A stretch of 64,000 nt of DNA from an uncultured Acidobacteriaceae bacterium (GTDB lineage Bacteria > Acidobacteriota > Terriglobia > Terriglobales > Acidobacteriaceae): contig CAIKND010000216.1 of the NCBI GenBank assembly GCA_903828675.1, forward strand, positions 57,194-121,193. Direction: 5' to 3'. This document shows, piece by piece, positions 49,863-59,599 of the stretch. The notes under the pieces were generated by a model. It had not been told where the DNA came from. It searched no databases and was given only the letters and a program-made list of their open reading frames with translations. How positions within the stretch are numbered: position 1 is the stretch's first letter; each line of letters starts with the position of its first letter. The position numbers and the translations under genes were made by a program.

Positions 49863-51644
49863 CTAGTGCTTCATGAGGAAGACGACGGTAATCAGCAGCA
49901 CTACCAACAGGACAATGATCAATACCAGAAAGAGGGGGATGTACTGCTGCATCTTCCCCATCCCGCCCTCCGGGGGCTTTGCCGCCGGTAGCTGAGGAGC
50001 GGCAGGCATAGGCGGCGGAGCGGGTGCAGGAGCATACATTCCAGGTTGTTGCGGCATGCCTCCGCCCTGCGGGGGCATAGCTCCGGGGTGGGGCGGGTAA
50101 TTCATCGCATAGCCGGGCACCTGCGGTGGTTGCGGGGGTGGATAACCCGGCACCGGCGGCGCAGCTGGCATCTGATAACTCGGCATTGGCGGTGGTACTG
50201 GCGGAGCGCTTTGCGGTGGCGCAGCCGGAACGGGACTGCCCGCACCAGCGCCTTGCCCGCCCCTCATGGCCATCTCCCGCATCCTTGAGGCGTCCATAAT
50301 GCGCGTAAACTCGCTCGGTCCGGCCTTCGCGGCCGGCGCAACAGGTACATTTGCCGCGGGCTGGTTCACGCTCGAAGGGAATTGCTGGTCGCGCGATGCC
50401 ATGACTCCGGTTGCACCCGTAGATGCACTGGAGGGTGCCGGAGGGACGGAAGGCTCCTGGGGGGTAGCCAGAGATGCAAAAGTACGTGTCCAAGCACCTG
50501 GCTCTGCCCCCGAGGGCGCGATGGCGGGCATCGCTTCGACCGGGGGAGGAGTGGGAGCCTTAGTCGGCGAATCCAGCATTTGGATCAGCCGCGTAATGCC
50601 GGCTCCGGACCCTGAAGGCGAGTTCTGCACAGGCTGCGATTCCGCTATTGGTGGAGGCGAAAACGGGTCCCGGCTTGGAGCTGCAGTTGCCGCCGCTCCA
50701 GGTGGAAGGCCATAGTCAAGGCCTCCCGCCGCTGGTCTGCTTTCCTCCTGCATCTGTGGTCTGGGCGCCGTGGATTGCGGGTCAAGGGACAGCATCCGCG
50801 TGAACGAACCTGGCCCCCCGCCAGAGGACGTGCTGGCTCCCTGATTTGCCGGGGGAGGAGCAGCCGGGCTTGCCGTAGCGGGTCCGAGGCTAGAGAACAG
50901 CTGCGTGAACCCTCCCGCGCCGCTACTGGGTTTGCTCTCAACAGGGACCGGAGGCATTTCGGGCGCTCTGCTTGGAGCAGGAGCCGCCCCTCCGCCCGGT
51001 ATAGCTCGAAATAACTCAGTAAATCCGCCGGAACCTGAAGGTGCAGGGACCTTGGCGGGCATCTCAGGAATGGACCGTACAAACGCTTGCGCCGGCTTCA
51101 CTGGCTCAGCGGCAGGAGTTGGCGGCGGCACCGGCGTCAGTCTCTGGAGCAACGATGTAAACCCCGAATCCTGCGCGGGGCGCGGGGGCGCTGGAGCGGG
51201 AGTAGATTTGGGCGCAGGTACCGGCGCAGACGATTCGCTGCCGAGAGTGCGCAGCAGCTGGGTGAATCCGCCACTACCTTGCCCACTGGCCGATGAGGCA
51301 GATTCCGGAGCCGGCGGTTTTTCCGCGACCGGCGGCCTCTCCGTAGACGCCATTCGGATTCTCTCAAGCGTATCTTCTGAACCGTCGGACACGCCGCCGA
51401 ACACAACCTTATGGACCACCGGCTCTGCGGCTGTATTCGCTTTTGGCTGAGGTCTCGCTGGTTCTGCCGCATAGCTCGGTGCGCCAGGCACCGGCGTCGA
51501 ACCTGCTAACTGCCCCTCGGCGGGCACAGATGTCTTCACAGCGCCAAAAATACCTGTTGCCCCAAAGCCCTGTTCAGAATTGGAATCTTCTTCCCATGGG
51601 AACTTTGAGCCGTTTGTCCCAGCTGGTGTCGTAGGTTTGTCCAT
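49863..51644 (-). CDS. tail-anchored proline-rich protein with repeated FT-centred motif
   Basis: A 593-aa protein starting at ATG 51644 (MDKPTTPAG) with GGAGG 11 nt upstream. It has no signal peptide. Low-complexity Pro/Ala/Ser sequence carries eight short repeats of the type GxGxFTxLLxxL: GSGGFTQLLRTL near 122, SGFTSLLQRL, GSGGFTELFRAI, GAGGFTQLFSSL, GPGSFTRMLSL, GAGITRLIQML, GAWTRTFASL and SEFTRIMDA near 445. One hydrophobic helix at about 570-590 ends the protein (IPLFLVLIIVLLVVLLIT). It should be anchored in the inner membrane with the repeats in the cytoplasm. It lies between two tssK genes on the opposite strand. Confidence 0.75.
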   Translation of the reverse strand: MDKPTTPAGTNGSKFPWEEDSNSEQGFGATGIFGAVKTSVPAEGQLAGSTPVPGAPSYAAEPARPQPKANTAAEPVVHKVVFGGVSDGSEDTLERIRMASTERPPVAEKPPAPESASSASGQGSGGFTQLLRTLGSESSAPVPAPKSTPAPAPPRPAQDSGFTSLLQRLTPVPPPTPAAEPVKPAQAFVRSIPEMPAKVPAPSGSGGFTELFRAIPGGGAAPAPSRAPEMPPVPVESKPSSGAGGFTQLFSSLGPATASPAAPPPANQGASTSSGGGPGSFTRMLSLDPQSTAPRPQMQEESRPAAGGLDYGLPPGAAATAAPSRDPFSPPPIAESQPVQNSPSGSGAGITRLIQMLDSPTKAPTPPPVEAMPAIAPSGAEPGAWTRTFASLATPQEPSVPPAPSSASTGATGVMASRDQQFPSSVNQPAANVPVAPAAKAGPSEFTRIMDASRMREMAMRGGQGAGAGSPVPAAPPQSAPPVPPPMPSYQMPAAPPVPGYPPPQPPQVPGYAMNYPPHPGAMPPQGGGMPQQPGMYAPAPAPPPMPAAPQLPAAKPPEGGMGKMQQYIPLFLVLIIVLLVVLLITVVFLMKH

Positions 51645-51907
51645 GAAGTCCGGCCTCCGGTGCGATGCGGGTAGCATAAATCATTGGTTGTACCCGATTC
51701 GCCTATTTACTTAAAAAGATTTCAGATAGAATGCGGTTGCGCCCTACTACATGCGACAGATACACTCATCGCAGAATTTTCCTGTATCGTCCTGACAGAC
51801 GGCAAAGTCCATCCGTCAAGCTAACACTGCAGTAGCTGGAGATTGTCTTTGCAACGATCAATCAGCGAATCTGATCTCATACTTTCTCCCATGGTGGTTT
51901 CCCTGCT

Positions 51908-53260
51908 ATGAAATTCCTCTCGCGGGTCGTCTGGTCGGAAGGAATGCATCTAGGTCCTCACCATTTCCAGACTCAAAGCCGTTACTTCGAAGATTCGCTT
52001 TGGTTCCTCAGCTCCAATCTGCGCCAGGAGCCTTGGGGTTTTCTCCATTTCTCCCTGGATACGGAGGCTATGCGCAATGGCCTCGCGATCCTCAGCTTTG
52101 CGTCCGGCATCCTGCCCGATGGACTCATCTTCGATCTGCCCGACTGCGACTCTGTTCCCGCTCCTGCCAATCTAGGAAAGCTCTTTTCACCTACAGACAG
52201 CGAGATCACTCTTTACCTGGCGGTTCCCCCTCGTCAAGATCAAGGTCTGGACTGCGATTTAGCTGGAGGCGTCAGCACACGGTACACCCCGGTCCAGCGC
52301 AATCTCCGAGATGAGTCCATTGGGCAGGGTGAGTACAACGTCTCTTTCGCGCGCAAGAATCTCGTGCTCCTGAGCCAGGCCCAGCTGTCTGGAGACACGG
52401 TATCCTTCCCAATCGCCAGGGTAATTCGCGATGGCAACGGGGGATTTGCATGTGATCCGGAGTTCATACCTCCGTGCCTGCGCATCAGTGCGAGCGAGAG
52501 CCTGGTCCTGCTGCTTCATCGTCTGTCGCAAGCTATTGATGAAAAGGTTACTGCCACACGCAGCAACAGACAAAGTTCTGGCCGCTTCGAACTTGGCACA
52601 TCGGCTCTCGATGTCTCCAATTATTGGTTTCTGCACGCACTCTGCTCCGCCCTGCCCGCTCTGCACCGCCATCTACAGGATCGCCGCAGCCACCCGGAGG
52701 AGGTCTACAGGGATCTCGTGCGCCTCGCCGGAGCTCTCAGCACATTTTCGCTCGAATCGGCCCGCGACGAGATTCCCCTCTACCGTCACCGCGACCTGAC
52801 ATCCACCTTCACGGAGTTGGATGCCCTTATTCGCCGTTATCTCGAGGTTGTAGCTCCTTCAAACAGCATCACGCTCCAGTTCCGGAAGGCGGATCAATAC
52901 ATATTTGCTGCCGAGGTAAAAGACGAGCGGTGCTTCCGCCGTTCGCGCTGGATCTTCGGCATTCGTTCCTCGCTGAACGAATCGGTACTACTTCGCCAGA
53001 CGCCGCTGCTGGCGAAAGTCTGCTCGGCGGAGGGTGTTGGCAAACTCGTCCAGCGCGCCCTGCCCGGAATGGAACTCATGCACCTTCCCGTCCCGCCGGC
53101 CGCACTCCACGCCCAGGCGGACATGCATTATTTTTCCATCTCTCAGAGCGGCCCCTGCTGGCAACATATACTCCAGACAAAACAAGTCGGAGTCTACCTT
53201 CCCGGCGACCTGGGTGACGCAAACTTCGACCTAACTGTTATCACGGAGACCTCCGAATGA
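51908..53260 (+). CDS. tssK: T6SS baseplate subunit TssK, copy 2
   Basis: A 450-aa TssK paralogue. VVWSEGMHLGPHHFQTQSRY, WGFLHFSLDTEAM and ILPDGLIFDLPDCD align with copy 1 segment by segment, but the sequence is only moderately similar. It overlaps tssL by 4 bp, so this copy is translationally tied to the membrane complex genes. Copy 1 stands apart at the divergent promoter. Confidence 0.94.
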   Translation: MKFLSRVVWSEGMHLGPHHFQTQSRYFEDSLWFLSSNLRQEPWGFLHFSLDTEAMRNGLAILSFASGILPDGLIFDLPDCDSVPAPANLGKLFSPTDSEITLYLAVPPRQDQGLDCDLAGGVSTRYTPVQRNLRDESIGQGEYNVSFARKNLVLLSQAQLSGDTVSFPIARVIRDGNGGFACDPEFIPPCLRISASESLVLLLHRLSQAIDEKVTATRSNRQSSGRFELGTSALDVSNYWFLHALCSALPALHRHLQDRRSHPEEVYRDLVRLAGALSTFSLESARDEIPLYRHRDLTSTFTELDALIRRYLEVVAPSNSITLQFRKADQYIFAAEVKDERCFRRSRWIFGIRSSLNESVLLRQTPLLAKVCSAEGVGKLVQRALPGMELMHLPVPPAALHAQADMHYFSISQSGPCWQHILQTKQVGVYLPGDLGDANFDLTVITETSE

Positions 53261-54030
53261 CTTCCATTCCAGCTTCTGCTCTTCAGGAGATGAAGACCAA
53301 TAATCTCGCGCTGGCTTTCCAAGAAGTTTTCACAGTGATTCTTCGCACTCGCTTTTTCGTTCAGCGCGTTGAGAATGCCGAGACTTTCCGAGCGACTCTT
53401 CGCAAGATGATCTCCTCGGGCGTTAAAGACGCTGCCTCGATGGGCTACAGCGACGAAGTTTCGAAGATGGCGATCTACGCCATGATCGGATTTCTCGACG
53501 AGAGCATTCTTAATTCCAAGGATCCTACATTCGCTGACTGGGCGCGGCGGCCGTTGCAGGAAGAGATGTTCGGTGGGCACTTCGCCGGTGAGTTGTTCTT
53601 CCGTAACGTCGCCGAGTTATTGAATCGTCCTGAATCCGCCGAGGTGGCAGACGTACTTGAGTTGCATGCGATCTGCCTGCTACTCGGCTACCGTGGCCGC
53701 TTCGCGTTTGGAGATGCCTCCGAGATTCACTCGATTCTCCAGCGAATCCGTGACAAGATTACCCGTATTAGAGGTTCTTACGCACTGTTTCGGCCAGTGG
53801 AGACACCGGCTGCGCCCCCTGCCGCGAAGCGCGATCCTTGGGTGCGCCGCCTGGCAGTTTCAGCGATTGTTCTGGCAGTCTTCACGCTGTTTGCTTACAT
53901 CGGATATGTTCTGATTCTCGGCCAGTCGATGCCAGCAATCGCCGCGGGTGGCGGACAACATCCCGCTGTTCTGGTTCATCTTAATTCGGCTTCCAACCTA
54001 GCGCTCAGCCTTTCGGAGATATCCCTATGA
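53257..54030 (+). CDS. tssL: T6SS membrane complex subunit TssL (DotU/IcmH)
   Basis: A 257-aa inner-membrane protein. The cytoplasmic helical domain includes MAIYAMIGFLDESILNS and RRPLQEEMFGGHFAGELFF. A single membrane segment lies at about 207-228 (RLAVSAIVLAVFTLFAYIGYVL). There is no C-terminal peptidoglycan-binding extension, only about 30 periplasmic residues. It overlaps both tssK2 and tssM by 4 bp. Confidence 0.93.
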   Translation: MTSIPASALQEMKTNNLALAFQEVFTVILRTRFFVQRVENAETFRATLRKMISSGVKDAASMGYSDEVSKMAIYAMIGFLDESILNSKDPTFADWARRPLQEEMFGGHFAGELFFRNVAELLNRPESAEVADVLELHAICLLLGYRGRFAFGDASEIHSILQRIRDKITRIRGSYALFRPVETPAAPPAAKRDPWVRRLAVSAIVLAVFTLFAYIGYVLILGQSMPAIAAGGGQHPAVLVHLNSASNLALSLSEISL

Positions 54031-57000
54031 AACGCATTCTGATTGGCGTACTCATATTTGTTCTTTATCTTGCCTTGGTCATACTGGGAGCGTTTGCTCT
54101 TCACTTTGAAGGGACAAAGCTAGTGGTCTTCTGCCTGATTCTTGGCCTGCTCGGCGCTTTGACCATCGCCTTCGTGATCTGGTTTTTGTATAAGGCAAGT
54201 GGCGGTTCGCAGGCGGGTGGATCCGACAGCCCTGATGCTATCAATCTGAATACTCTTCTTCACGATGCGGATTCCAGGGTTCGGCAGGCAGGTCGCGCCG
54301 GCGCCAAATCCCTGGCTGCGATGCCTCTCATCTATGTGATCGGAGATGAAAACTCCGCTAAGACGCAAACCGTTCTTCAGTCTGGACTTGAGCCAGAGCT
54401 GCTTGCAGGGAATGTCCATCAGGATGGAGCTATCGTACCCACTCAGCTAGCTAACCTGTGGCTGGCAGGAAACTACGTCCTCGTGGAAGCTGGCGGGCCG
54501 CTGTTGCGGCAACCCTCGCTTTGGTTGAGGCTCGTCAAGGCGACCGTGCCCGCCAGACTCGGGTCGGTCTTTTCCAAGGACAGCCGCCTGCCCGCACGCT
54601 CCGTAGTCGTCTGCGTCAGCATCGAACGCATCCTTGCCCCCAACACTACCGAGCAGATTCGCGCGCTGGCTCAGACCCTCAATGAGCGTCTCCGCCAACT
54701 CTCGCAGACATTGGGCATCTCGCTCCCAATCTACGTTCTATTCACCAAGCTCGATAACATCACTCCTTTTGCCGAATACACCAGCAGGCTTTCGGAAGAA
54801 GAAGTCAAACTGCCCATCGGGTCTCTTCTTTCGTCGCTTGACTCCGGCTCCGGCCTTTACACGGAGCAGGCTACGGCCCTCATCGGCGCCCGCTTCGACC
54901 AGCTTCTTTATGCTCTCTCCGAGTTCCGTCTCGAGGTTCTCTCGCGCGGCGGCGAATTGCAGGAACTTGCCCGCGCCTATGAATTCCCACGCGATCTGCG
55001 CAAGGTTCGCGGAGGGATCGTTTCCTTCCTCGCCGAGGTTGCGCGGCCGAGCCAGATAGGCGTGAACCCATTCCTGCGCGGATTCTTCTTCGCCGGGATG
55101 CGAGCCCACATGGTTGAGGATGTCTTAGAGATCGGCTCGTCGCAGCCGCAGCCTTCCGCTCCCGTCAATGCCGGCGCCACGCGCATCTTCTCTCTTGCAG
55201 CCGCCCAGCTCCAGCAGACACCGCAACCCAGGCGCGGGGGCACCCGCAAGGTTCCACAATGGGTCTTCCTTCCCCATTTGTTCTCGAATATCCTTCTTGC
55301 CGACAAGTCCGCTCTTGAGACCAGCCGTGCGAGCACCAGAACCAGCTACCTCAAACGCGCCTTGCTGGCCAGCGCCGGCGCGGTGGTGCTTCTGCTGCTG
55401 CTATTGATAACCATCTCGTTCTTCAAGAATCGCGCGCTCGAACAGCGCGTCGCCACCGCAGCAGCCACGCCCGTATCTGCGGTCTCCGCAGGCACTTTCG
55501 CTGCCCAGGGCGATCTGGACTCCCTTGAAAAGCTGAGGGCCGTGCTGGATGAGCTAGGGGGCTATCGCAAAGATGGCCCACCCCTGATGGCGCGCATGGG
55601 CCTATTCCGCGGCGATGATCTTTATCCCATTGCCTGCCAAGCTTACTCGAACAAATTTCGCACACTTTTGCTGACCCCAACGCAGCAGAACATTCTGACC
55701 AAGCTGCGCGCGGTGCCCTCTGTACCGGCATCCGATGCCGACTACAGCGCAACCTATCGCCCCCTGAAGGCGTATCTGATCACAACTTCCTCACCGGACC
55801 CGGACTCCGCGCAGGACACGGTTGAGTTTCTACCCGCCGTCCTGATGACCGAGTGGGCTGGCAGCGCAACTCCTGCCCCAGAACTCTCCAATCTGGCTCA
55901 AGCGCAGTTCGCGTTTTATGCCAGCCTTCTGCCCGGTCCATCCTCCTGCATGGCCAAGAAAGTGGGATCCCCAGACGATGCCGCTGTCATCCATGCCCGC
56001 GCCTATCTGAATGGCTTCCAGGGATTCCAGCACGTTTACCAGAGCATGCTTGCGGCAGCGGATCGCAAGGTCCCTGCTCTGAATTTCAACAGCAAGTTCC
56101 CAGGATCAGTGCAATACATTGTCGATGGCTATTCCGTACAGGGGGCCTTCACCAAGGATGGATTCACCTTTATGCAGGATGCGATCCTGCATCCGGATCC
56201 TTACTTCCGCGGAGAAGAGTGGGTTCTCGGACCTTCGTCAGGACCACCCATCGACCGGCTGGTTCTATCCGGGCAGTTGAAGTCTGCCTATTTCGCCGAT
56301 TATCTCCAAAACTGGCGGACCTACCTGGCCAAGGCGCAATTTGTTCCATACCGGAACTTTGCAGACGCCGGCCTGAAGCTGAGCGCGCTGGATTCGAATA
56401 CCTCCGCCATGCTGGAGCTCTTCTCGCTTATCTCGATCCACACTGGAGTTGCAGCGCCGGAGATCTCATCCGCCTTCCAGGCACCGCAATCGGTTGTACC
56501 GCCTTCCAGCCCGGATAACCGGTTTATTGCCCCGACCAACCAGGCCTACATACAGTCTCTGCAGGGTCTTGAAGGGGCCGTGAAGAATCTGACCCTTAAC
56601 GCCACAAGTGCAAACGACCCTGCCGCCGCGGCACCGGTGATGCAGGCAGCCGTTACCGCCGAGCAAGCGGCTGAGAACCTCCGCAACAGCTTTGTTCCAG
56701 ATCCGGCCGGGAACATGGACAAAACCAGCTTCGCGCTTCTTGTTGCGCCGATAGAGGCCGCAAAGAGCCTTGCCTCCCAAGCACCTGCCGCCGCTGCCGG
56801 TGGGGGCGCGAAGACATTCTGCGGCCAGCTGGAACCGATCCTGGCCAAGTTCCCCTTCAATCCCCAGGCTTCAAGCGAAGCCACAACTGAAGAAGTCGCA
56901 CAGGTGTTCTCCCCCGGGCAAGGATCGTTTTCCCAGTTCACGAACTCCATGCATGCCCTTGTTGCGCAGCAGGGGTCTCAGTATGTTGTGGCACCGGGCT

Positions 57001-57455
57001 CGGCGGTCCACATTAACCCGTCATTCCTTAGCTTCCTCACCAAGGCGCAGAAGATCTCTTCGAGCCTCTTCCCGGCCGGGGGCAACCAGCCTTCGCTCGA
57101 CTTCACTCTAAATGAGGTAAAGTCTACCGGGGTCTCCGATGCTGCCTTGTCTATAGACGGCAAGCAGATTAACTCCGGCGGTCAATCGGCCACATTCCAC
57201 TGGGTGTCTCAACCTTCGAGCAGGATCACCCTAGCCACGCAGAAGAACACCGCGCCGCTCATGACAGGTCCGTGGTCGGTATTCCACTTTGGTTTCGCCG
57301 CTCCGCAGGTCTCTCCGAACCGTTTGAAGTTCTTTTTTAGTTTCAATAACCAGACTCCTGAGGTCGTTCTTTTCGACGCTTCCGGCCCTGGCGCACCATT
57401 GCTGAACCCGGAGTTCATGAAGAGTTTCCGTTGTGTCTCCAACGTAGCTCGCTGA
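54027..57455 (+). CDS. tssM: T6SS membrane complex subunit TssM (IcmF)
   Basis: A 1142-aa IcmF-family protein. Two membrane helices at about 4-26 and 31-54 lead to a cytoplasmic GTPase-like domain. The P-loop position reads IGDENSAKTQT (about 110-120), degenerate relative to GxxGxGKT. A third helix lies at about 447-468 (ASAGAVVLLLLLLITIS), followed by a large periplasmic domain with the IcmF C-terminal region. It forms the trans-envelope complex with TssL. Overlap with tssL is 4 bp. Confidence 0.94.
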   Translation: MKRILIGVLIFVLYLALVILGAFALHFEGTKLVVFCLILGLLGALTIAFVIWFLYKASGGSQAGGSDSPDAINLNTLLHDADSRVRQAGRAGAKSLAAMPLIYVIGDENSAKTQTVLQSGLEPELLAGNVHQDGAIVPTQLANLWLAGNYVLVEAGGPLLRQPSLWLRLVKATVPARLGSVFSKDSRLPARSVVVCVSIERILAPNTTEQIRALAQTLNERLRQLSQTLGISLPIYVLFTKLDNITPFAEYTSRLSEEEVKLPIGSLLSSLDSGSGLYTEQATALIGARFDQLLYALSEFRLEVLSRGGELQELARAYEFPRDLRKVRGGIVSFLAEVARPSQIGVNPFLRGFFFAGMRAHMVEDVLEIGSSQPQPSAPVNAGATRIFSLAAAQLQQTPQPRRGGTRKVPQWVFLPHLFSNILLADKSALETSRASTRTSYLKRALLASAGAVVLLLLLLITISFFKNRALEQRVATAAATPVSAVSAGTFAAQGDLDSLEKLRAVLDELGGYRKDGPPLMARMGLFRGDDLYPIACQAYSNKFRTLLLTPTQQNILTKLRAVPSVPASDADYSATYRPLKAYLITTSSPDPDSAQDTVEFLPAVLMTEWAGSATPAPELSNLAQAQFAFYASLLPGPSSCMAKKVGSPDDAAVIHARAYLNGFQGFQHVYQSMLAAADRKVPALNFNSKFPGSVQYIVDGYSVQGAFTKDGFTFMQDAILHPDPYFRGEEWVLGPSSGPPIDRLVLSGQLKSAYFADYLQNWRTYLAKAQFVPYRNFADAGLKLSALDSNTSAMLELFSLISIHTGVAAPEISSAFQAPQSVVPPSSPDNRFIAPTNQAYIQSLQGLEGAVKNLTLNATSANDPAAAAPVMQAAVTAEQAAENLRNSFVPDPAGNMDKTSFALLVAPIEAAKSLASQAPAAAAGGGAKTFCGQLEPILAKFPFNPQASSEATTEEVAQVFSPGQGSFSQFTNSMHALVAQQGSQYVVAPGSAVHINPSFLSFLTKAQKISSSLFPAGGNQPSLDFTLNEVKSTGVSDAALSIDGKQINSGGQSATFHWVSQPSSRITLATQKNTAPLMTGPWSVFHFGFAAPQVSPNRLKFFFSFNNQTPEVVLFDASGPGAPLLNPEFMKSFRCVSNVAR

Positions 57456-57528
57456 TGTGATCCCAATTCGCAAGGGATCGTAGATTTGGTTGGACAACCA
57501 CTACCTCTGCAATACTCGAGGCGCGATT

Positions 57529-58464
57529 ATGACCGAAGAATTCACCAACGAGCTTTCGCAATCTGAGCTTTCTTCCGAGCTACAGCCAGAGCCAATTGCC
57601 AGTGCCGCACCCGAAGCAGAATTGGAAGCAGTCGAGACGCCCGGTTCGCTCGATCAGGTGTCCGTCGATTCACCGGCAATTACCCCCATTTTGCTTGCCG
57701 ACGCCGCTGCCGTCGAAGGTCCAGTTCCAATTTGCATAGCCGCCTCCGCCCTCAGCGATGTTGGCTGCGTGCGCACCAATAACGAAGACTCTTTCGGCTA
57801 CGACGAAGAGCTTGGCATCTACGTGGTCTGCGACGGCATGGGCGGCATGGCCAGCGGCGAAGTTGCCAGCGCGCATGCTGTGGCGGCGATTGTGAATACC
57901 TTTGCAGACTCGGCGGCCACAGGGATTACGGTGAGCGCCAGGCTCCTCCATGCAATCATCGCGGCAAATGAGGATGTTTGGGAGAACGGCCAGATCCCTG
58001 AGAATAAGGGTATGGGAACCACTGCGGTGGCTGCGGCTTTGGACGGGGACAAACTGATTCTGGGCAATGTAGGCGATAGCCGCGCTTACATCATTCAAGG
58101 CGGACAGTGCGTGCAACTCACTGTCGACCATTCGTACTTGAATGAACTGATCCGCAATGGCACTGTTGCAATTGAGAATGCACACAATGTCGATCTTCAG
58201 GGTATGGAGAACGTCATAACCCGTGCAGTAGGCGTTGCCGGTGAGGTTCAACCCGACTTCTACTCGGTAGATCTCAAGCCTGGAATCGCCGTGCTTCTCG
58301 CAACGGACGGCCTGACAAGATACCTAATTCAGGACGAAATTGGGGCTATCCTTCAGGCGTCACCTTTCGAATCTGCCTGCGCCAACTTGATTGATCTGGC
58401 CAAACAGCGTGGCGGCCAGGACAACATTACCTGCATACTTTTGCTCGCACTATCAGCGAGATAG
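57529..58464 (+). CDS. PP2C-family Ser/Thr phosphatase, PppA-like
   Basis: A 311-aa phosphatase starting at ATG 57529 with GAGG upstream. About 70 acidic N-terminal residues precede the PPM domain. DVGCVRTNNEDSFGYD, VCDGMGGMASGE, NKGMGTTAV, LGNVGDSRAYI, LLATDGLTRYL and RGGQDNIT supply the metal-binding Asp/Gly residues. In T6SS threonine-phosphorylation pathways PppA opposes kinase PpkA. The kinase encoded at 59600-63754 is the obvious partner. Confidence 0.9.
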   Translation: MTEEFTNELSQSELSSELQPEPIASAAPEAELEAVETPGSLDQVSVDSPAITPILLADAAAVEGPVPICIAASALSDVGCVRTNNEDSFGYDEELGIYVVCDGMGGMASGEVASAHAVAAIVNTFADSAATGITVSARLLHAIIAANEDVWENGQIPENKGMGTTAVAAALDGDKLILGNVGDSRAYIIQGGQCVQLTVDHSYLNELIRNGTVAIENAHNVDLQGMENVITRAVGVAGEVQPDFYSVDLKPGIAVLLATDGLTRYLIQDEIGAILQASPFESACANLIDLAKQRGGQDNITCILLLALSAR

Positions 58465-58521
58465 CCTCAAGCTCTACAAACTTCAACAGCCGGGCCGGGA
58501 ATTTAGTACTACCCTCTTTCT

Positions 58522-59337
58522 ATGGATGATCAACAGTTGGAGACCGTCTCAGTCGAGTTCACGGTTGGTGTTGGCGATGGCCAATTCACTGCGACCGCGG
58601 TGGTTCCTGCGGGCCGTACCAACCTCACCCAGATCCTGCCCGTTTTGCAGTCTCTAGAAAACTCGATCATTCAAGGAGTTTCTGCACAGTTGAACGCGGC
58701 TGGTTTGTCGGTGTCCTGCAAGGCTGGATGTGGTGCCTGCTGCCGCCAGATGGTGCCACTTTCTATCTTTGAAGCCGAGGCCCTCACTGCCTGGATTCGC
58801 TCTCTTCCCGAGGCGCATCAGGAAGAGTTGGCACGCCGTTTCGATCAGTCACTTCGTAAACTCGCCCACGCTGGCCTCATTGACCGGATGGTCAACGAAG
58901 ATTGGTTTGCCGAGACAGAATCAGCGCGCCGGTTGGCTATCGATTATCTCTACCAGCGTATCCCTTGTCCTTTCCTTGAAGAGGAATCCTGCACCATTCA
59001 CCCGTTCCGCCCGCTCATTTGCCGCGAATACCTGGTAACCTCGCCGCCCGAGCATTGCTATGATCCGGCCACTCTGCAAGCTAATCCTGTTCATTTGCCC
59101 TTGAACCTCTCCCGCGTCCTTAATGCCTTGGGAGCTGAACTTGAACATGACTCGCGGGGTTGGATTCCCCTTCTGTTCCTGTTTGCCTGGATGGAGAGCG
59201 GCGCCCACCCCGGTGAGGCGATTTCAGGCAACGGCCCGCAGGTGCTGTATGAGTTTGTAAAGCGAATCGACCTGGCTCGCGCGCCATCTCGCTCCGCTGA
59301 CACCTTATCTTCTGGGTCGTCTGAGGCGGCGAAGTAG
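58522..59337 (+). CDS. YkgJ-type cysteine-cluster (zinc/iron-chelating) protein
   Basis: A 271-aa protein with the YkgJ-family signature CKAGCGACCRQMVPLS (about 67-82). FLEEESCTIHPFRPLICREY (about 152-171) adds the second cysteine pair, and a third part contains PPEHC. The family binds a metal ion, is uncharacterised in most cases and resembles the cysteine clusters of bacterial protein-modifying enzymes. It lies between the phosphatase and the kinase, suggesting a link to T6SS regulation. Its reaction is unknown. Confidence 0.8.
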   Translation: MDDQQLETVSVEFTVGVGDGQFTATAVVPAGRTNLTQILPVLQSLENSIIQGVSAQLNAAGLSVSCKAGCGACCRQMVPLSIFEAEALTAWIRSLPEAHQEELARRFDQSLRKLAHAGLIDRMVNEDWFAETESARRLAIDYLYQRIPCPFLEEESCTIHPFRPLICREYLVTSPPEHCYDPATLQANPVHLPLNLSRVLNALGAELEHDSRGWIPLLFLFAWMESGAHPGEAISGNGPQVLYEFVKRIDLARAPSRSADTLSSGSSEAAK

Positions 59338-59599
59338 ATTTAATCTCGTCGAAGAAATGCTTCCTCTCGATTGGTGGTGTGGGGTGATGGGAGTCAACCG
59401 GCGAATCTTCAACGCTTACCGTCTGTCCAACTTTAAGCTTCTCTTGATCTGGATAAAACTCTCATTCCATAACTACGCCTTGTCGTGATAACGTTTTGAG
59501 CAGCAGTGCTAAGCGATTCATATTGCTCAGATAGTGTGGTGATGGTTATCGCCCCAGCTTGACTGCCTCTTCTACTTCGATAAAGGTCCGGCAAGAACA

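Noticed and set aside
49863..51677. Opposite-strand open frames across the proline-rich gene (for example 50905-51450)
   Set aside because: They are GC-rich shadows of the repeated minus-strand gene, with Gly/Ser/Arg-rich products lacking domains. The minus-strand frame has the membrane helix, the repeats and the ribosome site.
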